This document shows positions 1-8,455 of a DNA stretch of 64,000 bases, one piece after another. A program made the position numbers and the translations under genes. The notes under the pieces were generated by a model, which saw only the letters and a program-made list of their open reading frames with translations, ran no database searches and was not told the DNA's origin. Source of the DNA: RHLJ01 sp965222205 (GTDB lineage Bacteria > Bacteroidota > Rhodothermia > Balneolales > Balneolaceae); the NCBI GenBank assembly GCA_965222205.1, contig OZ244932.1, forward strand, positions 3,472,001-3,536,000, in the 5' to 3' direction. Numbering within the stretch: the stretch's first letter is position 1; each line of letters begins with the position of its first letter.

Positions 1-1
1 G

Positions 2-736
2 GCATTCAGGGCAAATACTAAACTGGTTATTCTGGAAACCCCTTCAAACCCACTACTACTTATCACTGATTTAGAGAAATCAATTAAGATTTCTCATTCT
101 AAAGGAGCTATAGTGTGCGTTGATAATACCTTCGCTACTCCTTTCAATTCCAACCCAATTAAATTTGGGGCGGATTTGGTGATGCATTCCACCAGTAAGT
201 ATCTGGGCGGTCACTCTGACATTTTGGGAGGAGCAATAGTTTCAAATAAAAACGATGAGTTTTTTAAGCAAATCAAAAACATTCAAAAAAGTCAGGGCGC
301 GGTGCCTTCACCAAGAGATTGTTGGCTGTTAACCCGAAGCATCCGAAGCTTTCCGTACCGGATGAGAGCTCATAACAAAAATGCACAAAAGGTTTCGGAG
401 TTTCTGGATACCCATCCTAAAGCAGTGCAGGTAAATTATCCAGGATTGAAAGGAAATGCCGGACATGAAATTGCTGCCTCACAAATGAAAGGTTTTGGAG
501 GAATGATTTCCTTTCTGGTAGATGGAGATTATGATGAAACACTTAGAGTAGTAGCCGGCTCAAAAGTAATAAGGAGGGCAACCAGCCTGGGGGGGATTGA
601 AAGCCTGTGGGAACACCGCCGTTCCAGCGAAAGTGAATCTTCAACAACTCCCGAAAACCTGATTCGGTTTAGTGTGGGGCTTGAGCATATCGATGATCTT
701 ATAGAGGATTTGAAAAGAGCTCTAAACAGCAATTAA
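2..736 (+). CDS. Cys/Met metabolism PLP-dependent enzyme (cystathionine gamma-synthase/beta-lyase type), 5' end outside window
   Basis: The reading frame is open from base 2, so the start lies upstream of the window; about 244 C-terminal residues are visible. Seen: an ETPSNP block, the VDNTFATP strand, and STSKYLGGH, whose lysine (bases 197-199) is the expected Schiff-base residue for pyridoxal phosphate. SLGGIESL and the late LIRFSVGLE carry family-typical positions, including the arginine that binds the substrate carboxylate. Family members catalyse gamma-replacement or elimination on cystathionine, homocysteine or related amino acids in the cytosol. The segment WEHRRSSE differs from classical MetB/MetC, so I cannot separate synthase from lyase. 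The stop overlaps the convergent DUF5131 gene by 15 nt. Confidence 0.9.
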   Translation, partial: AFRANTKLVILETPSNPLLLITDLEKSIKISHSKGAIVCVDNTFATPFNSNPIKFGADLVMHSTSKYLGGHSDILGGAIVSNKNDEFFKQIKNIQKSQGAVPSPRDCWLLTRSIRSFPYRMRAHNKNAQKVSEFLDTHPKAVQVNYPGLKGNAGHEIAASQMKGFGGMISFLVDGDYDETLRVVAGSKVIRRATSLGGIESLWEHRRSSESESSTTPENLIRFSVGLEHIDDLIEDLKRALNSN

Positions 737-1438
737 CTCGGGCATTTCATCATAAGTTTGACCATCTAACTCTCTTCCATTTTCTTTTTTTCTAATACCA
801 CCCCATTGTTTAAAAAAGAATGCTGTTCCACTTTCTTCACACTTATCCCTGATTTCTAAAACCCACTTTTCTTCAATTGGACGAGCTCCAGGTCCTGATT
901 CACCCCCAACAATTACCCAATCTATTTGATGCAGCTTTAGACTCGGAAGAGGTCCTAATAAAGGTTCAAGAGAAAGAAACTTAATCTTAGCACCACATTC
1001 AACTAAGTCATCTTTACGAGACAAAACAGCTTCGCTTTCAACCGATGTCCCCATCCATATATTATCTGTCCAGGTTAATTGATCAGATACCAGTTTTAAT
1101 CTTTCCGGTCTTTTTGTGAGTACTTGAAAAGTATGCTGTGGGCATTCATTCATAACTTTAAATGTCCTTTTAATGAAGTCAAGAGTAACACCTGGATGGA
1201 ATAAGTCACTCATGCTATTCACGAAAACTATTCGAGGTTTTTTCCATGAAAAAGGAATATCCAAGGCATCTTCATGCATAGCTATTTTAAAACCATTTTT
1301 ATATTTCTCTACTCCCATTGCTTTCAATCTTCTCGACATAATTTCCGCATAGCAATGTTTACAACCCTGACTTACTTTACTGCAACCAGTCGTAGGGTTC
1401 CATGTCATTTCTGTCCATTCAATAGATGATTGTGCCAT
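722..1438 (-). CDS. DUF5131 / phage Gp37-Gp68 family protein with three-Cys motif
   Basis: A 238-residue protein. Near the N-terminus (about residues 13-32) is WNPTTGCSKVSQGCKHCYAE, with a C-x6-C-x2-C cluster that looks like a metal or Fe-S site of radical-SAM type. This cluster, followed by FVNSMSDLFH and IVGGESGPGARP near the C-terminus, is typical of the family first named from phage Gp37/Gp68. These proteins are recurrently encoded beside TcmP ('three-Cys-motif partner'), which is the gene immediately upstream here (37 nt gap, same strand), so the two probably form one transcript. The biochemical role is unknown; nucleic-acid modification or repair is only a guess. The unit sits alone between housekeeping genes, which suggests mobile cargo. 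Confidence 0.85.
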   Translation of the reverse strand: MAQSSIEWTEMTWNPTTGCSKVSQGCKHCYAEIMSRRLKAMGVEKYKNGFKIAMHEDALDIPFSWKKPRIVFVNSMSDLFHPGVTLDFIKRTFKVMNECPQHTFQVLTKRPERLKLVSDQLTWTDNIWMGTSVESEAVLSRKDDLVECGAKIKFLSLEPLLGPLPSLKLHQIDWVIVGGESGPGARPIEEKWVLEIRDKCEESGTAFFFKQWGGIRKKENGRELDGQTYDEMPELIAV

Positions 1439-1475
1439 ATCAAATTAATTTATACATATATTGCACATATTTTAT

Positions 1476-2327
1476 TTAAAGATCAAGACCTAATTGATTA
1501 TCTGAATAACTACTGGAAATAGTAGCGAATTTTTTTCCTAGAGGATGTTTGCTAAAAAAAATCAGATGATAAAGTATTCTATTTTTTTCAAAATTACTGA
1601 TAGGTTGAGACAAATGGTGCTTATAGTCTAACTTATCCATTTTTTGAATGTATTTTTCGGAAACAAACTTGATTAAGTTTTGTGGAGTATGCGCGTATAA
1701 ATTTTCGTATTCATATCTCCAATTACTTTCTCCAAGCTGTAGAGCTACTCTAGAATCTTCTGGGTCAGAATATAAAGAATGGTTTCGTCTTAGATCCATA
1801 TCTGAAGCAAAAAGAATAAGAAAATCCATTCTAAATCTAGTTGTTAATTCCAAAATGGTTTTAAAATGAATATTAATCGAAAAGGGATCAACAAAGCAGA
1901 AACATAACGTTGAACCGGATTTTTTAATAGTATTAATCCTTTCAATAACTAGATTAATCTTTTCATTGGAATCAATGTTGAATAATGAGATATCATTAGA
2001 TGAGAGGAAGGGTTGTAATCTTGTTTCCAAAGCGGAAAATGCATTTAAATTCTCTTCACAAAATATATAGTGGTCAAATTTATTGGGGATAGAAAGTGAT
2101 ATTAAAGCCGAACTTCTAACAATTTTCCCGGTCGATTTTAATTTTGCTAGACCTGCACCTGAAAATAAGTCGATATATACTAAGTTCTTCCACTTAGTTT
2201 TCATACTAGATGTGAAAATATTCATATAGGTTCCAATCATTCTATATTTATCAAACCCCCACGGCCCTATTTTTGGAGTAAATAGACCATCGTCGTTTTC
2301 TTGAATAATTGGGTTAAAAGAACTCAT
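1476..2327 (-). CDS. tcmP: three-Cys-motif partner protein TcmP
   Basis: A 283-residue protein. The N-terminal half has KIGPWGFDKY, then YIDLFSGAGLA (about residues 51-61), which resembles motif I of class I SAM-dependent methyltransferases. CFCFVDPFSINIHF (about residues 142-155) occupies the place of the catalytic (D/N)PP-like motif. TcmP proteins are defined by their fixed association with a three-Cys/DUF5131 protein, and that partner follows directly. No function is established that I can cite. The methyltransferase-like motifs suggest action on a nucleic acid, but that is inference. The gene is AT-rich relative to neighbours and lies downstream of a perfect palindrome at 2408-2427. Confidence 0.85.
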   Translation of the reverse strand: MSSFNPIIQENDDGLFTPKIGPWGFDKYRMIGTYMNIFTSSMKTKWKNLVYIDLFSGAGLAKLKSTGKIVRSSALISLSIPNKFDHYIFCEENLNAFSALETRLQPFLSSNDISLFNIDSNEKINLVIERINTIKKSGSTLCFCFVDPFSINIHFKTILELTTRFRMDFLILFASDMDLRRNHSLYSDPEDSRVALQLGESNWRYEYENLYAHTPQNLIKFVSEKYIQKMDKLDYKHHLSQPISNFEKNRILYHLIFFSKHPLGKKFATISSSYSDNQLGLDL

Positions 2328-2407
2328 ATTAATTTTTTGTATTTAAAAGATAATCGGAAGTAAGACCATTCAAAACACAACTCCTTACAGAATAAATATG
2401 AAAGATA

Positions 2408-2427
2408 AACTTACTATATAGTAAGTT
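2408..2427. promoter_or_regulatory. 20-bp perfect palindrome, candidate operator
   Basis: The sequence AACTTACTATATAGTAAGTT is a perfect 20-bp inverted repeat without a spacer. It lies 80 bp upstream of tcmP (minus strand) and 160 bp upstream of the E2 gene (plus strand) in a 260-bp divergent spacer. A dimeric repressor site or a promoter core is plausible. The spacer also holds TAAGTAAGT-like repeats near 2455-2465. No binding protein is identifiable. Confidence 0.4.
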
Positions 2428-2587
2428 GGTATGAGCTTAGCGCAAAACTGACTGATAAGTAAGTATTGAAACCGCTTTTTTGATGTCTCAGGATGCTTTC
2501 TTCATTTTGAACTAATCGTATTTATCCTGAACTTTACGGTTTATTTAACTGATCGAAAAACGCCGTTCCGGCACAAAAAAATTAATT

Positions 2588-4366
2588 ATGGCTAAGGTTG
2601 AAGTTGTAATGCCCCAGATGGGCGAATCGGTAATGGAAGGTACCGTCATTGAATGGTCTAAGAGTGTAGGTGATACGGTAGAAGTAGATGAAACACTGCT
2701 CGAAATTGCAACAGATAAAGTGGACAGTGAAGTCCCTTCTCCCGAAGCCGGAACCTTAGTTGAAATTTTGGTTGAAGAAGGGGACACCATTGAAGTTGGC
2801 AAGCCAATTGCCATTATTGAAACAGACGCCGATGCTGTTGAAGAAGCTCCTTCAAAAGAAGAACCTGAAGAGAAAGCAGAGCCTGAAGCAGAAGAGAAAG
2901 AAGTTTCCGAGCCTGAGGTTGAGGAAGAAGCAGACGAAGTAGATGAAATGGAACAACCATCTGAAGATGAGGGAGAACGCATTGAAGTGGTTATGCCTCA
3001 AATGGGAGAGTCAGTAGTAGAAGCAACCATCATTGAGTGGAATAAAAGTGTAGGGGATTCGGTAGAAGAAGACGAGACTTTACTGGAAATCTCAACGGAT
3101 AAAGTTGATAGTGAAGTTCCGGCACCCGCCTCAGGAACACTTGTCGAAATTAATGCTGAAGCTGACGAAACTATCGAGGTTGGGCAGGTGATTGCAGTAA
3201 TCGCGACAGGTAAAGCCGCTTCAGGATCTGGCTCGAAGAAAGAGAGTTCTTCTTCAGCTGAAGAAGAGAAAAAGTCTTCAATGACCAAAGAAGACGTTGC
3301 TAAAATGACCCCCGAGCAACTTGCTCAAAATGGGAATACTACTTCATCAACATTTAACGGTTCAGATATTCCAAGGGAAAGCAGTGATGGAAAATTCTTC
3401 TCTCCACTTGTTAGATCTATCGCTAAAGAAGAAGGAATTAGTGTACAAGAACTGGAATCTATTGAAGGTTCGGGTCAGGGTGGCCGGGTTTCTAAGAGTG
3501 ATATACTTGCCTATGTTGAGGATCGAAAATCCGGGAAATCTAAACCCGCCGCTACACAAACTGCAACTGCACCTAAAAAAGCTTCGGATTCGAGACCTAA
3601 GGATTCTATTCACGCCGGCGAACTGGATGTATCTCATAGTCCGAAAGGAGATGTGGAAGTGGTAAAAATGGATCGTATGCGCAAAATGATTGCAGAGCAC
3701 ATGGTTCGTTCCAAGCAGACTTCAGCTCATGTAACCACATTCGCAGAAGTGGATGTAACGAATATGGTGAGGTGGAGAAATGCTAACAAGAATACATTTC
3801 AGGAGAAAACGGGTGTTAAATTAACATTTACACCACTCTTTGTTGAGGCGATAATAAAAGCAATGCTGGAGTTTCCTCTTATCAATAGTTCAGTTGACGG
3901 GGATAATATTTTACTGAAAAAAGACATTAACTTTGGGCTTGCTGTGGCTCTTGGAACCGGTGGTGAAGGGGGCTTAATTGTGCCTGTAATGAAGAAAGCC
4001 CAGCAGAAGAATTTGGTCGGACTGGCAGAATCAGTAAATGAAGTTGCTGATAAGGCAAGAAGTAAAAAGTTAAGCCCGGATGATTTGGTTGGCGGAACTA
4101 TCACATTAACAAATTACGGGAGTGTTGGCAATTTGATGGGGACCCCGATTATTAACCAGCCACAGGTGGCGATTATCGGAACCGGAGCTATTGTTAAAAG
4201 ACCTGTTGTAATTGAACAACCTGAAGGGGATGTAATTGGAATCCGACAGATGATGTTTTTATCAATGAGCTACGACCACCGGATTATTGACGGAGCTCAT
4301 GGTGGTGCTTTTATAAACCGTGTAAAGGAGATTCTCGAAGAATTCGATATGGATCGTGCGGTTTAA
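2588..4366 (+). CDS. 2-oxo acid dehydrogenase E2 (dihydrolipoamide acyltransferase) with two lipoyl domains
   Basis: A 592-residue E2 core subunit of a pyruvate, 2-oxoglutarate or branched-chain 2-oxoacid dehydrogenase complex. Two biotinyl/lipoyl domains lie at about residues 2-78 and 131-206, each with the lipoyl lysine in a TDKVDSEVP context (K44 and K172). They are joined by acidic Glu/Pro-rich linkers. A peripheral subunit-binding domain follows at about 268-312 (SPLVRSIAKE, GSGQGGRVSKSDIL). The catalytic acyltransferase domain runs from about 355 to the end, with the SYDHRIIDG motif (H564, D568). The closely matching MPQMGES lipoyl repeats point to internal duplication. E1 and E3 genes are not in the window, so the substrate cannot be fixed; succinyltransferase is a reasonable guess. 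Confidence 0.93.
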   Translation: MAKVEVVMPQMGESVMEGTVIEWSKSVGDTVEVDETLLEIATDKVDSEVPSPEAGTLVEILVEEGDTIEVGKPIAIIETDADAVEEAPSKEEPEEKAEPEAEEKEVSEPEVEEEADEVDEMEQPSEDEGERIEVVMPQMGESVVEATIIEWNKSVGDSVEEDETLLEISTDKVDSEVPAPASGTLVEINAEADETIEVGQVIAVIATGKAASGSGSKKESSSSAEEEKKSSMTKEDVAKMTPEQLAQNGNTTSSTFNGSDIPRESSDGKFFSPLVRSIAKEEGISVQELESIEGSGQGGRVSKSDILAYVEDRKSGKSKPAATQTATAPKKASDSRPKDSIHAGELDVSHSPKGDVEVVKMDRMRKMIAEHMVRSKQTSAHVTTFAEVDVTNMVRWRNANKNTFQEKTGVKLTFTPLFVEAIIKAMLEFPLINSSVDGDNILLKKDINFGLAVALGTGGEGGLIVPVMKKAQQKNLVGLAESVNEVADKARSKKLSPDDLVGGTITLTNYGSVGNLMGTPIINQPQVAIIGTGAIVKRPVVIEQPEGDVIGIRQMMFLSMSYDHRIIDGAHGGAFINRVKEILEEFDMDRAV

Positions 4367-4424
4367 ACTTTTGTCATTACTCTCCTGAAGGTTCAGGGCT
4401 AAAAATGAGAATCAAAATAAATTC

Positions 4425-4448
4425 AGAGACGCTGTGATCAGCGTCTCT
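4425..4448 (+). terminator. hairpin between the E2 gene and panC
   Basis: AGAGACGCTG-TGAT-CAGCGTCTCT is a perfect 10-bp stem with a 4-nt loop, 58 nt after the E2 stop and only 10 nt before the panC ATG. The following tract (CTTTATG) is weakly T-rich. It is most likely an intrinsic terminator for the E2 transcript. Its position could also affect panC translation. Confidence 0.55.
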
Positions 4449-4458
4449 CTTTATGTAA

Positions 4459-5310
4459 ATGATTGTAGTAGAAACCATAGATAAAATCCGTGAAGCTGTA
4501 AAAGAGCTTCAATCAAAAGGGAAAAAGGTTGCCTTTGTTCCAACGATGGGCGCCTTGCATGATGGACATCTTTCTTTATTTCGGTTAGCGAAAAAGCACG
4601 CGGATGAGGTTGTGGTTTCTATTTATGTAAATCCCGAGCAATTTGGGCCAAATGAAGATTTTGGAAATTATCCCCGTAATCTGGACCAGGATTTAACATT
4701 CTGTGAAGAAGAAGATATCTCAGTTGTATTTACCCCTTCGGATGAAATCATGTACGGAAAAGGGAAAAAGTTCCTTTCGATAGAAATCGAAGAATTGAAT
4801 GATTATCTGGATGGAGGAAGTCGTCCGGGTTACTTTCAGGGTATCGCATTAGTAGTAAATAAACTCTTTAATATTGTTGGGCCTGATGTGGCCGTATTTG
4901 GACAGAAAGATTACCAGCAGTTTCAGGTTATACATCAAATGGTAAAGGAGTTTAACCACAATCTTGAACTAGTGATGGCTCCAATTGAGCGGGCAAAAGA
5001 CGGTTTGGCTCTTAGCAGTAGAAATGCATACCTAAGCAAAGAAGAAAGAGAGTTAGCACCATTGATGTACAATAGGATGAAGAAGGTGGTAAGTGAAATT
5101 CAAGACGGATTGATGGAACCGGATTCTTTGTTAAAGAAACAACAAGAAGAGCTGGAAGAAAAAGGCTTCAAAAATGATTATTTTAACGTGTTTTCCATGA
5201 ATAGAATGGCCCCTGTTTCGCAACTCCAAAAAGGAGGCACTTATTTACTTGCGGGAGCCGTTTATCTGGGCAAAACCAGATTGATTGATAATATAATATT
5301 TAAGTGTTAG
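4459..5310 (+). CDS. panC: pantothenate synthetase (pantoate--beta-alanine ligase)
   Basis: A 283-residue cytosolic enzyme joining (R)-pantoate and beta-alanine with ATP to give pantothenate for coenzyme A synthesis. The nucleotidyl-transferase signature PTMGALHDGHLSL is at residues 28-40 (HxGH = H34-H37). FGQKDYQQ in the middle and SSRNAYLS (about residue 185) are the other family blocks. Length matches the usual 280 residues. The panD gene follows after 3 nt, so the two pathway-adjacent enzymes are co-transcribed. A hairpin sits 10 nt upstream of the ATG and there is no clear Shine-Dalgarno sequence. Confidence 0.97.
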   Translation: MIVVETIDKIREAVKELQSKGKKVAFVPTMGALHDGHLSLFRLAKKHADEVVVSIYVNPEQFGPNEDFGNYPRNLDQDLTFCEEEDISVVFTPSDEIMYGKGKKFLSIEIEELNDYLDGGSRPGYFQGIALVVNKLFNIVGPDVAVFGQKDYQQFQVIHQMVKEFNHNLELVMAPIERAKDGLALSSRNAYLSKEERELAPLMYNRMKKVVSEIQDGLMEPDSLLKKQQEELEEKGFKNDYFNVFSMNRMAPVSQLQKGGTYLLAGAVYLGKTRLIDNIIFKC

Positions 5311-5313
5311 GCC

Positions 5314-5724
5314 ATGAAGCTAACCATGTTTAAATCAAAATTGCACCAAATGAAGGTCACTGAAGCTAACCTCATGTATGAGGGAAGTATTACTATTGAT
5401 CAGGATCTTTTGGATGCAGCCAATCTATTACCTTATGAAAAGGTACAGGTAGTAAACATTACCAACGGGAGTCGCCTGGAAACGTATACGATTCCGGGAG
5501 AGAGAGGAAGTCGGATTTGTTGTCTGAATGGGGCGGCTGCCAGACTTACACAGATTGATGACAGGATTATCGTTATCAGTTATGCGGAAATGACACCTGA
5601 AGAAGCAAACGAGCACAAGCCAAGAGTAGTAATCGTAGACGAAAATAACGATCCAAAATCAGTACTGGACTACTCTCAGCCCGCCACTAAGTATGATTTG
5701 GAAACAGGTCTTTTAGACTATTAG
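5314..5724 (+). CDS. panD: aspartate 1-decarboxylase
   Basis: A 136-residue pyruvoyl enzyme that decarboxylates aspartate to beta-alanine, the co-substrate of PanC. The self-cleavage site is YEG-SITID, with Gly24-Ser25 at the same position as in E. coli PanD; Ser25 becomes the pyruvoyl cofactor. The N-terminus MKLTMFKSKLHQMKVT aligns with the E. coli enzyme from its first Met, which supports the start at 5314. NGAAARL and TNGSRLETY are further conserved blocks. Encoded 3 nt after panC, in the same operon. Confidence 0.97.
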   Translation: MKLTMFKSKLHQMKVTEANLMYEGSITIDQDLLDAANLLPYEKVQVVNITNGSRLETYTIPGERGSRICCLNGAAARLTQIDDRIIVISYAEMTPEEANEHKPRVVIVDENNDPKSVLDYSQPATKYDLETGLLDY

Positions 5725-5831
5725 CAATTTGTTTAGAATTGTAAATTATTTTTTTTGTAAAACTATTTAGTCTGAGCGTCGTCTTAACTTCAAATAGGTA
5801 TATTATATCCTGTTATTAACACACTTATCGT

Positions 5832-7091
5832 ATGCAGAAAAAAATACTTATCCCTACTATTATTGTAATTCTGGTTTCCTTTTCATGGTATTTAACCCGT
5901 GGCGGATCTACAGAAACTGAAGATTTATTTACTACCCCAACCGTAGGGGAATTTGTTGTTGATGTTACAACAACAGGCGAATTGAGAGCCAAGAACTCTC
6001 AGGAAATAAATGGCCCACGTGGAGTTCGGGAGTTCCGTGTAAACAATATGAGGGTTCAGCGACTTATTCCTGAAGGTACCATTGTTAAAAAAGGTGATTT
6101 CGTGGCAGAATTAGATCGTTCGGAGATAATGGGAAAGCTTCAGGATGTTCAGCTTGATTTGCAATCAGCACAATCTCAGGTTACTCAGGCTCAATTGGAT
6201 AGTACACTTGAACTATCTCAGGCAAGAGATAATCTTATCAATCTTGAATTTGCACTAGAGGAGCGTCAGATTGAAGTTGATCAGTCAAAATATGAGTCGC
6301 CAGCTGTACAGCGACAAGCCGAAATTGAATTGGATAAAGCCCGTCGCCAACTAGCTCAGGAGCGTAAGAACTATCAAACTAAAGTGCTTCAGGCGGAAGC
6401 AAAATTGAGTGAGGTAGAAGCGGAGCTCACAAAAAAACAAAACGAGATTAACCGTATTCAGGAGTTAATGGGGCAGTTTACTGTATATGCGCCAGATCAG
6501 GGAATGGTTATCTACCGAAGAAACTGGGACGGTTCCAAAATAACCGAGGGAGAACAAATTAGTGCATGGAACCCGGTTGTGGCAGAGCTACCTGATTTTA
6601 CAGTGATGGAATCAGTGACTTATGTGAATGAAGTAGACATCCAAAAAGTAGAAGTAGGACAGAAAGTTCAAATTGGATTAGATGCAGTACCAGACAAGAA
6701 ACTAACAGGCCAGGTTACAGAAGTTGCAAACATCGGTGAGCAGCGCAAGAACTACGATTCAAAAGTATTTGAAGTAACCATCGTAATTAATGAAAGCGAC
6801 AGCCTGCTTCGCCCTGCAATGACGACCAGTAACAAGGTTTTGATTGAGAGAATTGACGAAGCATTGCAAGTCCCTCTTGAAGCAGTTCATGCACTAGATT
6901 CCCTTAGCTTTGTATTTATAAAAGACGGCTTGTCTCCTGTAATGCAGCAAGTGGAACTGGGACTGATTAACGAAAACTCGGTGATTATTCATCGCGGAGT
7001 ATCCACTACCGATCAGCTGTATTTGACGGTGCCGGGTGATACAGTAGGGATCAGAAAGAATATGCTGAGCGAACAACTCACTCAAAACTAA
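5832..7091 (+). CDS. HlyD/MacA-like periplasmic adaptor subunit
   Basis: A 419-residue membrane-fusion protein. One N-terminal membrane segment (about residues 4-20) anchors it; a lipoyl-like barrel half follows. A long alpha-helical hairpin rich in Gln/Glu/Leu (about residues 95-215) then precedes the beta-barrel and membrane-proximal domain. Such adaptors bridge an inner-membrane transporter and a TolC channel across the periplasm. The next two genes encode exactly those partners (FtsX-type permease 5 nt downstream, then TolC), so this is a tripartite exporter operon. Substrate unknown. A dedicated ATPase gene is not present in the operon. Confidence 0.88.
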   Translation: MQKKILIPTIIVILVSFSWYLTRGGSTETEDLFTTPTVGEFVVDVTTTGELRAKNSQEINGPRGVREFRVNNMRVQRLIPEGTIVKKGDFVAELDRSEIMGKLQDVQLDLQSAQSQVTQAQLDSTLELSQARDNLINLEFALEERQIEVDQSKYESPAVQRQAEIELDKARRQLAQERKNYQTKVLQAEAKLSEVEAELTKKQNEINRIQELMGQFTVYAPDQGMVIYRRNWDGSKITEGEQISAWNPVVAELPDFTVMESVTYVNEVDIQKVEVGQKVQIGLDAVPDKKLTGQVTEVANIGEQRKNYDSKVFEVTIVINESDSLLRPAMTTSNKVLIERIDEALQVPLEAVHALDSLSFVFIKDGLSPVMQQVELGLINENSVIIHRGVSTTDQLYLTVPGDTVGIRKNMLSEQLTQN

Positions 7092-7096
7092 GCTCT

Positions 7097-8455
7097 GTGT
7101 TACAAAAACTTCTCTACAATTTCGACATTGCTGTAGAAGCAATTCAACGCAATAAACTGCGTGCTTTTTTAACCTCTTTGGGAATTATTTTCGGGGTTGC
7201 TTCAGTAATCGCGATGTTGGCAATTGGAACCGGAGCCCAACAAGAAGTACTTGCTCAGATGCAGCTTTTGGGGACAAATAATGTGATTGTGCAACCGGTG
7301 CTCGAACAGTTTGAAGGTTCGGTAAACGAATCCGGAGATCAGGGAGAGACGCAAAAATACTCCCCGGGACTCACTCTTCACGATTTGGAAAGTATCAAAG
7401 AATATGTGCCTGAAGTAGAATTCATTAGCCCGGAAATTATATTCGAAACTAATTTCATCCGAAATGCCAGAATGAGAAGCGGAAAAGTGGTTGGAGTGAA
7501 TGACGAATACTTTTTCATCAGTAATTTCAATATCCAGAGCGGTAATAATTTTACGCATATACAGATTCAAAATGCAGAACCGGTAGCAATTATTGGAAGC
7601 GATGTTCGCACTAAGTTTTTTGCCGGCGAAGATCCTATCGGCAAGAAAATTAAGGTAGGAAATCTCTGGCTTACTGTAATTGGTGTACTTGAAAAGAAAG
7701 AACTATCCACAGAAAATATTGAAAGTCTGGGCATCCGAAATTACAACCTCGATATCTTTATGCCTGCAACTACACTTTTGCTTCGTTTTAAAAACCGGGC
7801 ATTGGTAACCAAAGACGATATTGATGCAAGTGGAGGCGGATTTGGTGGCAGAGTTATCATTTTTGGGGGCGATAATGAGGAGGAAGAAGAGGTTACTACC
7901 AACTACCATCAATTAGACAAGTTAATTGTAAGAGTAACAGACTCCCGTTTCAGTGTTTCCATTGCAGAAGTGCTTTCCCGAATGTTGAAGCGTCGCCACA
8001 ACAGTGTGGTTGACTTCGAGATTATTGTCCCTGAACAATTACTTGCCCAGGAGCAACGTACGAAACGGATTTTCAATATTGTATTGTCATCCATTGCATC
8101 AATCTCTTTGATTGTAGGCGGAATCGGGATCATGAATATTATGCTCGCTTCTGTAGTAGAACGCTACCGGGAAATTGGAGTACGAATGGCTGTAGGTGCT
8201 CAGAAAAAAGATATTGAGCTTCAGTTTTTAACAGAGGCGCTTGCAATTAGTATTACCGGAGGAGTGATTGGAATTGTGCTTGGTATGGCTTTCAGTGTAG
8301 CCATCGAGTTTTCTGCTGAAATAGCCACTATTGTAACTCCTTCTTCCATTTTTATCTCATTTGGAGTAGCTCTGATTATTGGTGTTGTATTTGGATACTT
8401 CCCCGCAAAAAGAGCTGCTCAACAAGATCCAGTACACGCACTACGACATGAATAA
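7097..8455 (+). CDS. MacB-like ABC transporter permease (FtsX domain)
   Basis: A 452-residue inner-membrane protein starting at GTG, 5 nt after the adaptor gene. The first membrane segment is at about residues 22-45. A large periplasmic MacB core domain (about 50-320) follows, then three C-terminal membrane segments of the FtsX domain, starting with SIASISLIVGGIGIMNIML and followed by VERYREIGVRMAVGA. The MacB nucleotide-binding domain is absent, so the ATPase must be a separate protein encoded elsewhere. The acidic stretch DNEEEEEVT near residue 260 is an uncommon insertion. Probably exports a small molecule, peptide or lipoprotein with the flanking adaptor and TolC; direction and substrate are inferred. 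Confidence 0.9.
   Translation: MLQKLLYNFDIAVEAIQRNKLRAFLTSLGIIFGVASVIAMLAIGTGAQQEVLAQMQLLGTNNVIVQPVLEQFEGSVNESGDQGETQKYSPGLTLHDLESIKEYVPEVEFISPEIIFETNFIRNARMRSGKVVGVNDEYFFISNFNIQSGNNFTHIQIQNAEPVAIIGSDVRTKFFAGEDPIGKKIKVGNLWLTVIGVLEKKELSTENIESLGIRNYNLDIFMPATTLLLRFKNRALVTKDDIDASGGGFGGRVIIFGGDNEEEEEVTTNYHQLDKLIVRVTDSRFSVSIAEVLSRMLKRRHNSVVDFEIIVPEQLLAQEQRTKRIFNIVLSSIASISLIVGGIGIMNIMLASVVERYREIGVRMAVGAQKKDIELQFLTEALAISITGGVIGIVLGMAFSVAIEFSAEIATIVTPSSIFISFGVALIIGVVFGYFPAKRAAQQDPVHALRHE

Noticed and set aside
2545..2982. Serine-rich minus-strand ORF over the E2 lipoyl region
   Set aside because: Antisense shadow of the acidic E2 linker codons.
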